From Dermatemys mawii (Eukaryota; Chordata; Testudines; Dermatemydidae): 64,000 nt of DNA. The notes under the pieces are model-generated. The model was not told where the DNA came from. It made no database searches and saw only the letters and a program-made list of their open reading frames with translations. Within the stretch, counting starts at the first letter, position 1, and every line of letters starts with the position of its first letter. The DNA lies in the NCBI GenBank assembly GCA_007922305.1, contig ML677341.1:67412409-67476408 (forward strand). The letters are read 5' to 3'. This document shows positions 46,001-58,000 of this stretch, piece after piece. Position numbers and translations under genes: made by a program.

Positions 46001-49000
46001 CTTATTAGACAGAGCTAACAACTAGTTTGTCATAGTTAAAAAAAAAAATCTGTAAGATATCTGCAGAGTTCTTTAACAACTCACTTTAATCCATCTTTGG
46101 CTCAAGGCAACACAAGCATTTGATAGCGTCATATCGTATCTGATAAAGATGAAAAACAAAGGATTACAGTTTAAAAATGCAAAAAACTCCAAGGATTACA
46201 CTTTAGAAATGCGAATAACTCCAAGTACATTTGATGGGCATTGTAGCACACACTGTGTGAAAGCAGCAAGATGGCCTATAATTGGGCTTGGAATGATTAG
46301 ATTTTTATGGGTAAGTGTTGGTAAACAGATTTCACCACACATGAACAAACAAAAGGAAATCATTTCCATCAATAACAACAGAAACTTACAGATAGGTAAA
46401 GTAAGCAAAATGGTGTTTGAGAACTTATTAGAGTCAATACTAGTGATTTAAATTTTTGAATGAGGCTTGTTACAAATGGACTAGCAAATGAACAGTATGG
46501 TATGATTTGTTGATTTAAGAATATTTTATTTTGACACGCAATGTAGACAATTTGCATTTAACAGTTTATAAGGCTTTAAACTTTTTGAATCTCAAAGTGT
46601 CATGAAATAATTGTCTGATTCCTCCCATAATTTCCCACAACTGTCAAAATATAAACCAATAAAAATTGAAAAAAAAAAAAATCTAAAGAACTTAATTTTG
46701 CACAGCTATGAAATTTTAAAAAAATAAATAAAAATTTAAAAACAAATATTATCTGTTGAAGTTATAAAAAAAAAATTTAAAATTCTGCCAGGCCTATATA
46801 TAACGTAAGTGTGCGCTGCACATTGCAATGCAGTATGTGGGAAAACTGCTACAATGAGAGTCAACACAGAAATGCATTTCCATGCTCTCCTTTTTCACAG
46901 TAACTCCACTCTTCATGGTATTTGTGATTTCTGTTCTGAATATTGCTATTGCTCATTGATAGCCCCATACACTGCTGACTGCAGATGGAGCAATATCTTG
47001 TAGTCAACCTCAGAACGTAAACACATTCAGAAGTTGTACACTCTCCAGTTGGTTGGAGATGGGGGGCAAATTGGAGGCAGGGATGTTTCTTGCAGAGATT
47101 TCCACTGGGGAAAATCACACTTTGAAATTTTTCCATTTTCTGTGGCAATTTTCTAAACAAAAAAGACATGCCTTCCCCCAAAATTTCTCAGTTTGGAAAA
47201 GTATCAGAATTCATCTCCCCCGCCTCACCCCCACACAGACAGACAAATACACGCATGCACCACACAAAAATACTTCTACAAAATCTAATATTTTGAAAAT
47301 ATTTGGAATTTTTTTGACCAGCTCTAATACACGTTTCTCAAACAGTTAACTGATGTTTGGAAATAACGCAAAAATTTTAGACAAGACAGACAAGAGAAGG
47401 AAGCACAATTACGTTGGTTTTACTGGTGGCATGCCAGGGGTGTGCATCCATGCATTCCAGTCAACTTTGTTGAGAACATCCACCTACAAACAACACAGAT
47501 CCTTTTTCAGTTTACCATTTACGTGTTTTTTCTCTAGAGAGATTGCAATTTGAAAGTTAGTTTAAATCTTCAGTTTTGGTTTGTAAGACCAGCTTGATCT
47601 AAAGTGGCAATTCCTATGTAGTTTACTTTTGAATAACTGTATTTCGAACAAGTGCACCATAACCCAAACCCATGTTTGCAAGGTTTTATGCTACATCTTT
47701 ACATATTCTGTATATAGGAATGAGGGTGACGAGGCATATAAGCCATCTCTTTTAAAAGAGGCAGGAATAGGTTATTTATCAGCCTATTTTACTTTGACCA
47801 TATGGAGTATCTATGGGTTCCTGAGCTATGCCACAAGTAGAATACATTCTGCCAGTTTCACACAATTGTAGGATCTCAATTATCCTGAAGCACCATCTAA
47901 CCTTATCCTTGAAGTACGAATACAAGAATTTCTTCCAATCCTCAGTCTCAGCACTTTTATAGGCAAACTGCTGAATATAAGCCTTCAAGAAGCCAATGAA
48001 GACATCTAAGTTAAAAAAGTATATCAATTAACAAAGCCAATGTTTGAAAGCAATATAAGAATCCTATTTAAAATAGAACTATTAATGCTCACCTGGTCCT
48101 CCAAGAAGCTGTTCAAGGTGGAAAAGCAAAGCAAAGCCTTTCTCATATGGAACAGGAGAATATGCAACATCGGGATCTACTTCATTCAGATTAGGGATCA
48201 GGTTAGTGAAAGGACTTGTGTCTCCAAGTGTATTTATCTGTAACAATATTATACACAAATACTCACCCAGAAAGTCTCCAAAATTAGCACCGATTTGCAG
48301 CCATCTTATACAGTTATCTTCCATCCAAAGATTACTTTACATGCTTTGGTGTACGTGGCTCTAGCTCATCCTGCTCATTGAGGTTCCTGAATTAGTACAA
48401 ACTACTAGCCCAACTTTTCATCTTAGGGCTCCTCTGTACTACAAAGGCTTTGCTGGTATAGCTATACTGGCAAAGCCGCCTAGTGAAAACTCAGCTTATA
48501 CTGTTTTTTTAAAAAAGTCCTTTTGACAGTACAGCTAACCCACCTCCCCGAACATCAAATGCTAAACTGGCTGCATCCACATGAAAGATTTTGCCTGCAT
48601 AGCTGTGTTAGTTGATGGTGAGATGTTAACATTCTTAACTTACAGAGCTATGCTAGCCTTCTGATCATGCTCCCATGTTTTGTTTGCTCCTATTAGTGCC
48701 ATTGTTCCCATAAAAGGATGAGTAGCCATGGCAACAGCCTCTTTCCCCATACTGAAATCACAGACAATTTAGTCTTAACAAAAACAAAACAAAAAACAAA
48801 ACAAAACACACCTCAGAAGTTACCACTGAAGATGAAAAACTAAACTTCCCTCAGAGCCCCCCATTTCTCTTGAGAGGCTTTGGGGAAAGGGGAAAGAGAG
48901 ACAATTTTTAAGAAGTTAAGCCAGAGATAAAGTTTTTGAAAAGGCAGTTATCACTACCACAACCGCTTAAATTCTCCTCCTAGAAACAGAAACTGAGTAT

Positions 49001-52000
49001 CAGGAGTCCAGATCTTCAACACTCAGTTTGGTGCTACATGGAACACCTGGGCTTTGTTGTGTATTTCAGTTCTCTCAGACATTTGAATTGCTTGTATCAC
49101 ACTCTAGAATTTCTGAAGTTTGAGAAGGGTGGCTTGGCTATCACAAAAAGGCAACTTTTAGCTGCTCACTGGTACGTTAACTGCTTTCAAGGGTTTTTGA
49201 AGCTTATACTATTGCAATATTTCCTGTACTTTAAGGTTTCACTATTACTCACTAGCTGTTGCAATATTCACGAGTAGTTTGGGATGAAATTCAGTCTTTC
49301 AGAAGATCCTGCAATCTTTAAAAGATCTGAGACAAAGTCTTTCTGAAAGTGTTGTTATCTGTAATCTAGCAGTGTCATGTTTTTACTGAACAATAACACT
49401 TTTCGGTTCATAAACAAGCCTGTGAGAACACTGGTACTCAGCTACCAACACAAGGGTTTTCAGAAGCATTACTATTACCGTTTTCTGTTGCATATTTCAG
49501 GGAAACGTTATGACAACTTAATTTTGATAAGTTATGCTTAAACATAAACACACAATAAACTTCTACCAAAACTAGTTTACCGTATTTTGCAATTCTCTCC
49601 AACCTCCCAAAGCTTGGAAGTGCCTGAACTGTTCACCAAACAGCCGTCCACCAATTCTACGTTCCAAGTAAACAGTGTGTCCCTCATTTAGCCTAGAGAA
49701 TTATCAAGAACATTAATTCGTGTGAGATGGCAAAACATTTCCTCAGAACTTTTATACAGTAGATAAGAGCAAATTTTTCGTAATGCACTTAGTATTACAC
49801 CTACCAAAAATGCTCCCATGTTTTGTTTGTCACCAAGTTTCCTGTCCAGCTATGAGAGATTTCATGAGCAATAACCTAAAATAAACAAATTGAAAAAATA
49901 TAAGCCATCCCATCTCAGAAGTAGATTTCATTAGATTATCGGAGAATGTACTGCTAAATCCCAAGGGGTGAAGAGAGGCAGCAGCAAGAATCACAATGGG
50001 CTAACAATTATTTATTCAAAACGGATTGCAATTTATTGTAAATAAGCCTCTGGATATCAGATTCACTCAGGTGTTACGCTATCCCACATCACACACCCTG
50101 TGAAAGAGTAGTTTTCATATTGTGGTCTGAGGACAACAGAACCTTCACTGGTTGGCAGCACTGATCTGGTTGGTCACATAGTACCAGCTCTTCTTGTTTT
50201 CAACTGCTATTTCACATTAAAAGAAAGTTTATTTAAGGTATTTTAGTGCTTTCCTGAGATTGCTTTTCCAGGTAAGCAACTGCTGTAGTGCACGGATGTT
50301 ACTTCATTACAAGTAGGAGGAGATATGATTCATATGATCATGAATAGGATGGGGAAGCATATGAGATACTAAAACTGTGGTACACAATGAAAATTTTAGA
50401 ACTCCTGTGAAAGGCATTATTTATGTTCATTTAAGGGACTATATTCCTCTACTGCAGGGGTCTCCAAACTATGGTCCGGGGGCCGGATCCAACCTGCAGC
50501 ATCAATTTGCCCGGCCCCTCAGCTAGGGTGACCAGACAGCAAGTGTAAAAAATCGGGACAGGCAGTAGGGGGGTAATAGGAGCCTATATAAGAACAAGCC
50601 CTCAAACTCAGGACTGTCCCTATAAAATCAGGACATCTGGTCACCCTACTCCCAGCTGAGCAGGCACATGGAGAAACCCCCGCTGCCCCCCGTGCGAGCT
50701 GCTGCTGGTAGCCCCATGTGCAGAGGGGTGAGTGCCCCTGCGGTGTGGCTGGAGGAGCAAAGTGGGAGGGCCGCGGCAGCAGCCCATGAAGCCCATTCGA
50801 AAATCTAATATGGCCCTCATCTCAAAAAGTTTGGAGACCCCTGATCTACTGGAAAGATTTAATAATTAGAAGAAATGGCATCCAGATTCCTCTCTCCAGA
50901 CAAACATTAAAATATAAGTAGGACAAGCAATAGAGTAAAATTTCCAATTAAAAAATTATGAACTTATTTCAACCAGTTTTAGTGGCTAGATACCAGAGAA
51001 ACAGGTGACCAACAAATACCATTAGCATAGGACTCTGAAGAATCCCACCTTTTTCTCCAGAATCAATTTAGTTACACTTTTCAACATGGCTTTACCAGTG
51101 GCTACGCTATTCCTAACTCAAATATGTGGGATTTATTTAGAACTAAAAACTGCTCCCCCTTAACATACTTGTGATTAATTATCTGTAGCCCGCAGTTCTT
51201 GCACTAGGTCAGAGACAGAAGCTTTCAACTTAGCCGCTTTATATCTGATTAAACCGTATCAATAGAAGCATACATGCTAGTATGGCCCAGAAGAAAGACC
51301 AACTGAGAACAGGACTGTGAGTTCGGTATAGTAGTAATGTAGATTTCTCATAAGATGTGTTGTTATGGCTGTGAACTTTTAAAGGCGTTAAATGCCTGAG
51401 CTGTAGATTTTATGCAAGGGTCCCCAGGACCTATTTTTTGGTGGTTTTAGAGTACAGCCACCAATTCTTGCCGGTGGCCGCTCTCACACTTTTCCTGCAA
51501 ATACTTAAATTAGTTTTAGGAGAAAAAAATAAATATGCACATAGGCACATCCAAATCATTGTCATTTATTTATTCCTTGCTATTAAGTCTGTTGTGAAAC
51601 GTGACATTAACAAACATACAAGTATCACGTTTCACAGCAGACTTGCTCAGCTCTGCCAAGCATGGGGACAAATTCAGCCCTGGGTGGGAGGCTGGGGGAC
51701 ACAGTGGGAGTGGGGTACGAGGGGGGCTAGGGCCTGAAGCTCCATGTCCAGAGCACAAAGCCCCATGGCCAGAGCCTGCCACCCTCACTGCTCCAGGTCT
51801 GAAGGCCAAAGTCTGAGTGCCACTACCCCTGGGAAAGTGGGAAACTCACCAGCTACCTGATCCTCTAGATCAGGGCCCAACCCCTATTGGCAGCCCCAGC
51901 AACAAGGCAATGCATCCAGAAGCAAGAGGAAAGGGGAAGGGCTGTTATTTTGCGCACACACACACACACCCATGTCAGGAGGCTATGGCTGCAAGAAAAG

Positions 52001-55000
52001 CCCCTGGTGGCCACATTTGAGAAACACTGTTTTAGAGGGTCATTTCATTTGTCACTACAGTTAAACGGGAAGCAAGAGATTCCTTCTATAATGATAATCT
52101 TGTTCTGAAAAAATAATAGGCACAAGAAGATTTCCCTGCATCTGAAATTTTTGCAATACAGTTTAGTATTTAATTAAACATGTTATGTATTTTTCCAGTT
52201 TGTAACTAATTAACAGAAAATAAGCCATCTTCATTTAGACACCCTAAAGATTTAAAATGTATCTGCTATGAACTTAAAAAGTTACACAGTATTTGGTTTG
52301 AAGACCTGAATAAAGTTTATACTTACATTTGATAGTGATCTGTCACCTGCCTAGAATGAAGAAACAAATCAAATTACCTTGCTGGTTCAAGTTAAACTCA
52401 AAATTCATGCACTACACACGTTTCATGCAAGTTCTATGGCTCTAATAGTCTAAAGGATCATTTTATCATTCTTTAAGGAACACAAGTCCAGAGTTCTGTG
52501 CGTACCTGGACAGATTTTTAGAATAGGTTCTGATGGAAAGCTGAGAAATAAAGCACCTAAGTTTCACACTTACCAATAAAGTAGGCGTCACAAAAGTAAG
52601 GCAGGGGTTTTCCATACCGCCATAAGGAAAAGAGGGAGGCAAGACTAGCAAGTCATACTGTCCCCACACATAAGGCCCTGCCAGATCTTCTGCTGTTTTC
52701 AACATGGCTTCAGTCTGAAACAAAAGTCCACATTGATTTTTAATGAGATTTGTAATTACAATTAGTAAATACAGGTTATAAGTAGGACACAATGATCCAC
52801 ACAAATCTCTCAGACATCTTAAGAAGTTCCACATGCAGACCAATTGCAAGATTGTGCCTGTCACCTGTGTAGCAAGATCAGCAGTTATTTGATGCTCTTT
52901 AGAAAAAGAGAACACTTTATTTGATGGAAGGGAGGAGAGGGGAAAAAAATTAAAATGAGAGCAATTGTAATCTTGACTGTTTATTTTTAATACTATGTAA
53001 AGTGGGGGAATAGTGAGCAAACTCTTTGTAACTAACCTCTGCAAATTCATATGCGGATTTATCCACCAGCTCCTTCTCAGCCCACACCAGCGTCCTGGGG
53101 CCAATCTGTCTGTAGAAGTACAGATTTCAGTTAGACAACGGACTTGAATGGATGTTATATGGTGCATAGTGGAGGATGGTTTAATATACTGACAGTAGCC
53201 CACATAAATTGGGAGAGGCTCTGGAGAAACCCCCACAATGCTCATTTCAACTGCTATGCTTGAATGGAGTTAGAGAGAAGAGAAGGAATGATTAATTTAT
53301 TTTAGACACACTTCTTTGTTTATAGACTTAATGTTCCAGTCCTCAGCAGGAAGACAGGTAGAAAAGAGGTGCAAGTGCAGTTAAAAAAAAAAAATATCAC
53401 AGGAAATGATGTTTTTTGCATTGACCATCTAGATGGGGGATAAACTGAAGTTTTTTAAAATATTATACACTGTTAATACAGCGTCACCACCACCAACATT
53501 CTGGGCCAAATTAAAACATGTCTTTGCGTAAATGAGTGATGGGGTTGAAGCTAGTATATTATGACTTATGGAGGAGACAAAGGCTCATCTAGCGAGTGAA
53601 TAGTTTCTAGATTATTCTTGGGACTAAAAGGTTGTGAAAAGAGGAAAAAAGACTCAGTGGCTGGATCCTATTTCATTTCCTTCCCTTACAGTGAGAGAGG
53701 GATTCAGCAGGATTCTTTCTTGTGCTGTGGCTAGATACTCCTTGAGATCAGAATAATAAATGAAGACTTCTAGACTAGGCTAGTTAATATGCTCAGCAGT
53801 GCTCCTGGTTTGGGGAGTACATCCTTGAATGTTAATAGGAGCATCTTAACACTCTTCCACTGACTAAAAGGTTTTTCAAATTAGGATCAGGAGTCCAAGT
53901 AATGTTGAGACTCTCACAAACTTTCGGTAATTGATCAAATTTAGCCAATGTGTACCATGCACACTTACCTGCTTTCCAAAGCCCCAACGACAAACGCAAT
54001 CAAGTAGCAGGGTATTGGAACCTAACGGAAGATATTAAAACCACCTATTTAAAATCCTAGTTGTAATATCAGAACTATCACCCACTGAGTTAATCAAAGG
54101 AAAAGTTATAAAGTACAGTTGTACATTCATTTTCTTCACAACCTTCTGCCTTGCATTATCCCCTGGGCCTTATTTTTCTTCTGCCTCATGTGGGGTAACA
54201 GATTTATCAGTCAGTGGTAGTAAGAAGCAGTCCTCATATGTGAGAGTTACCAGCTCAAGCCTCACTTTCACACATCTCCAGTGACTCACTCTCAAAGGCC
54301 CCAGGATTGCAGACCCCACTTCCGGTTTATACTGCAAAATATTTCTATTCATGGTATACAAAGGCACCTTGGGCACCTTTGATGTATGTTACAAAAATGT
54401 CATCTTCTCTCTTGGAACCAGGGTATTTATAGAAAGCCACTAGCTTTTATGGGCCATCAAGGGATCCTGTTAGGACAAGAGACACAGACCTACTTGTAGA
54501 CTACTTAATCTTCAACCCCAGCCCAAAGAAGTAGATTAAGAGCGTGTTGTCAGTTGTTGGCTGCATGTGTGTGTGTTCTTTCAGTGTGCTGTGCCAGCTC
54601 TGCACAGATACCCAGCCCAGCAGACCTCGATGGAACTACCTAAAAAGACCACAGTCTCGGTTCCATAGCAAAGGCACTCAGCCAGGTTTATTGTTAACGA
54701 ACCACGGTCCTAGATCCCCAGATCAAAAGTCTACAGTTACACTAGCACATGTATGTCTGTTACCATGGACTCAGCTCAATGAATGGCGAGACTTTCCATT
54801 CCCCCTTTGGCTGGACAAAGATACTTCCTTTACAATCCCTCTTTTATAAACTGGAAAAGAGTTTCTATACAAACACGTTATATATTGCCCCCATATATTA
54901 GTTAGCACCCTTTATCTTGTACAATTTGGTTTGATCAAAACATTTCCATCCATCACCCTGATCTTATCTTTAAGAGAGATCAGTACGTCCTATATTATCT

Positions 55001-58000
55001 TTGGGGAGTTTGCTTATATCATACTTGGCATCAAGGTGTTGAAAGCAATAGTATTGCAATTAAGCATCTCATTCCCAGTTTATACCAAACACTGTTTCTT
55101 CTTGCCTTGACTCCCCTCCTTTGGTCAGTAACCACAAGCAACTGAAGAATCCTAACCCTCATGACTAGTCTCTTGCACATTGCTCCTGGGGAAATTCTGC
55201 ACCATTGTCCATAAATGTCACCCGCAGATTTTTTTTTCCTCCTCAGAAAATAAACTCTGCCAGTGAATCACTGCAATTACACCCTTCACCCACCAGGGGC
55301 TGCTGTGGAGACAGGAGAGCGGGCAGCTTGCTCTGGCCCAGAGCAGCCCGGTGCAGAAAGAGGCTGCTTTCTCACAGCACCCTGTCCAGCAGTGAGACCG
55401 ACACAGGATCTGGGGGGTGACAGGAGCTAGTGGGGTGGCAGCATTAAGCCAGCGCCATATGGGGAGTGCAGGGACACATGGGGGACAAAGGGTGAAGGGA
55501 CCCATGGGGATGGGGCAGATGTTCATGACTGAATTTAAGAAGTAAGGGGACAGCATTTCCTGAATCTATTTTGTTGTCTGTATTGTTACAGATAAAATTT
55601 GCTGACAAGTATTTTGAAATAAAATAAATAAATAATCCTGGAATGATTATATTGTGTCAATTTGAAAAAAATATACAGAATTTTGAAATATTATGTGCAG
55701 AATTTTAAAACTTTTTTGGCACAGAATTCCCCCAGGAGTATATAAAAACTCAGGCTTCCACAGTTCAGGGTACAGCAGCATTGTCATTTTGAACACTACA
55801 CTACAGCCAGTGAGATGATGGGACAGTTGCTGAAACAGAGCATCCCCCCACCCCACCCCCCAAAAAAAGACTACAAAAGACAGCAGCACAAATCCCCAAC
55901 CATATCATGGGGCTCTTATACTCATAGGAAGGGTCAACATTCTCCTTCCGGATTCCAACATGAAACAATTCTTCCAGCCTCCCCTCTGTTCCAGTATGTC
56001 TTCCCCAGGATGCTTCTCCTTCCCAAACTAACCACTCCAAAAAGACGCAAACACCTTCCCTCAGTTTTTCAAACTGAAATCCCCTGCCTCTTCCACATTC
56101 ATACCTAAAAGCACTGCCTCTGAAACTGCACTATTCAGTATGGACAAATACCAAATCTACTATAATTTCTTGCAAAGTCTTAATGTGAATGTGCAATCAC
56201 TCATGTTAGTGACATGCTAGGATACTTCACTGCTGTAACAATTCATTTTTAAGTGCCACTGTTTCATGTCAACATAGCAGTTTGAAGTTATACCAGATAC
56301 ATCAGGGAGTTTCAGAGATGTGTTTTGTTCTGTGTGTGGTATCCTGTACATTGAGCAACACTGGAGAGATTAGTCTACACGCTGGCTTCATAAAACACCA
56401 CCTCATAGGCAGGAAGGGGATTTAAGAATATAGAAGACAACCACAGAAACAAAGTTAATTTCTGTATTTGGGATCAAAATGAACTATTGTAATTCTTGTT
56501 CCTCTCTTTTGGAAAAACTCCTATGGTGTTGTGATTATGTTCTTTATTTATTATCAAACTAATTATAATGGTCATTAAATAAATAATTTGTGATCATATT
56601 TGTGATCATCCTCATTGAATGGATCACTTCACATTATTTTGGGGGTTGTTTTTTACATGTTCACTGTGAAAGACTCAAGAACAGATGCTCAGATCCATTT
56701 ATTTGTGTTCCAACAGGTCTTTAAACTGCAGGATGGTAAGTCACCAACGGTTTAATGTTTCAGATCTCAGTGGATAACCGAACATGAACCTTTTTTAAAG
56801 AAGAGCTGCAATGGAGAACAGCCTTTACCCTTATGGCCAAGGAGAAGTAAGCACTATGGAAGACAAGATTGGCAAGCCTACTGGTTAGGGCCAATGATCA
56901 GACTACAATTTGTTTTATGGAATTTGTTGCTTTTTAAAAAAATAAAACAAATCTCATCTTGTTCACATGTGCAGTACAGTTTCCATGAGCCTAAACAGTA
57001 TAAATTATGGTACACACACAGATCTGTGCTTGTGTAAGTTTCATGCACACAATACTTTAAATTAATAAAGATCTGTGCCTGGCATCATAGAGTTTCCTAG
57101 CTTTGATTTACAAGACCGTGGGTCTTACCTTTTGACTGAAACGATATATCTTCCTATTGCAGTCTTCTGGATCAGGCATCTCTCCATCCCGATTGGCACT
57201 CATAAGAGCCACCAGTTCTTTAGGAACAGACACCTACATAATGAGAGAGGAAATACTCAATTATGAAGGAGTTTAAGTCAGCACAATTGAGATCATATCA
57301 GTCATCTTTGGAAAACATTAGTTGCCCTCAAACATAATACCATGTGCTGAGAACTGCTACAGCAAGTAGCCCCTACTGCATTTAGGTTACACTAATATAT
57401 TACATTTAATCTCTCTCCCCCTCTCATTTCTGCTACAACTAGAATCTCACATCAAGGAAAAACAGATAGTTTGCCCTCCCTCTAAAACCTGGCTGATAAA
57501 GCATTGCCGAATGGTTGCTTTATATGATGCATGTTTCTTTTCCCTTTTCAGATTCCCAACTCACTGTCTTAATGCACTCCCAATTTTTACCATCTCTCAA
57601 AGGAGAAAAAGAGAAAATACAACAACACTACCAGCACACCAGGACCATTTGTTCTGATGTTGGCTTTTTTTTCTCTTTAAAAAAAGAATTAAAGGGACAA
57701 TTAACTACAAATTTAACCCCTCTGTAAGACGAGTTAAGAGTAGTTTCAAATATCTCCTTCATGCTAATTTTTGTGGTATTACAATCAGATTTTCCTGATC
57801 TGAAAAAATCTCCCTAGTGTTGCTGTGTGAAAATAAAAATATAGAAGAATAGAGAGAAATGATTGAATATACAGGGGAAGATTGAAAAACTGTACACAGA
57901 GTGCTGTCAAATGCACACATAAACAAGCTGAAATCAACAGATGAAAATATTTGTATTTCAACCTTTCAGGCATTGTAATTTTAGGCATTACTTGTAAATA

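Noticed and set aside
52466..53245. A single 259 aa open frame on the minus strand
   Set aside because: It is a chance read-through. Only its inner part (52574-52714) is in-frame LTA4H exon; the rest is intron, and it crosses the exon at 53037-53109 in another frame.
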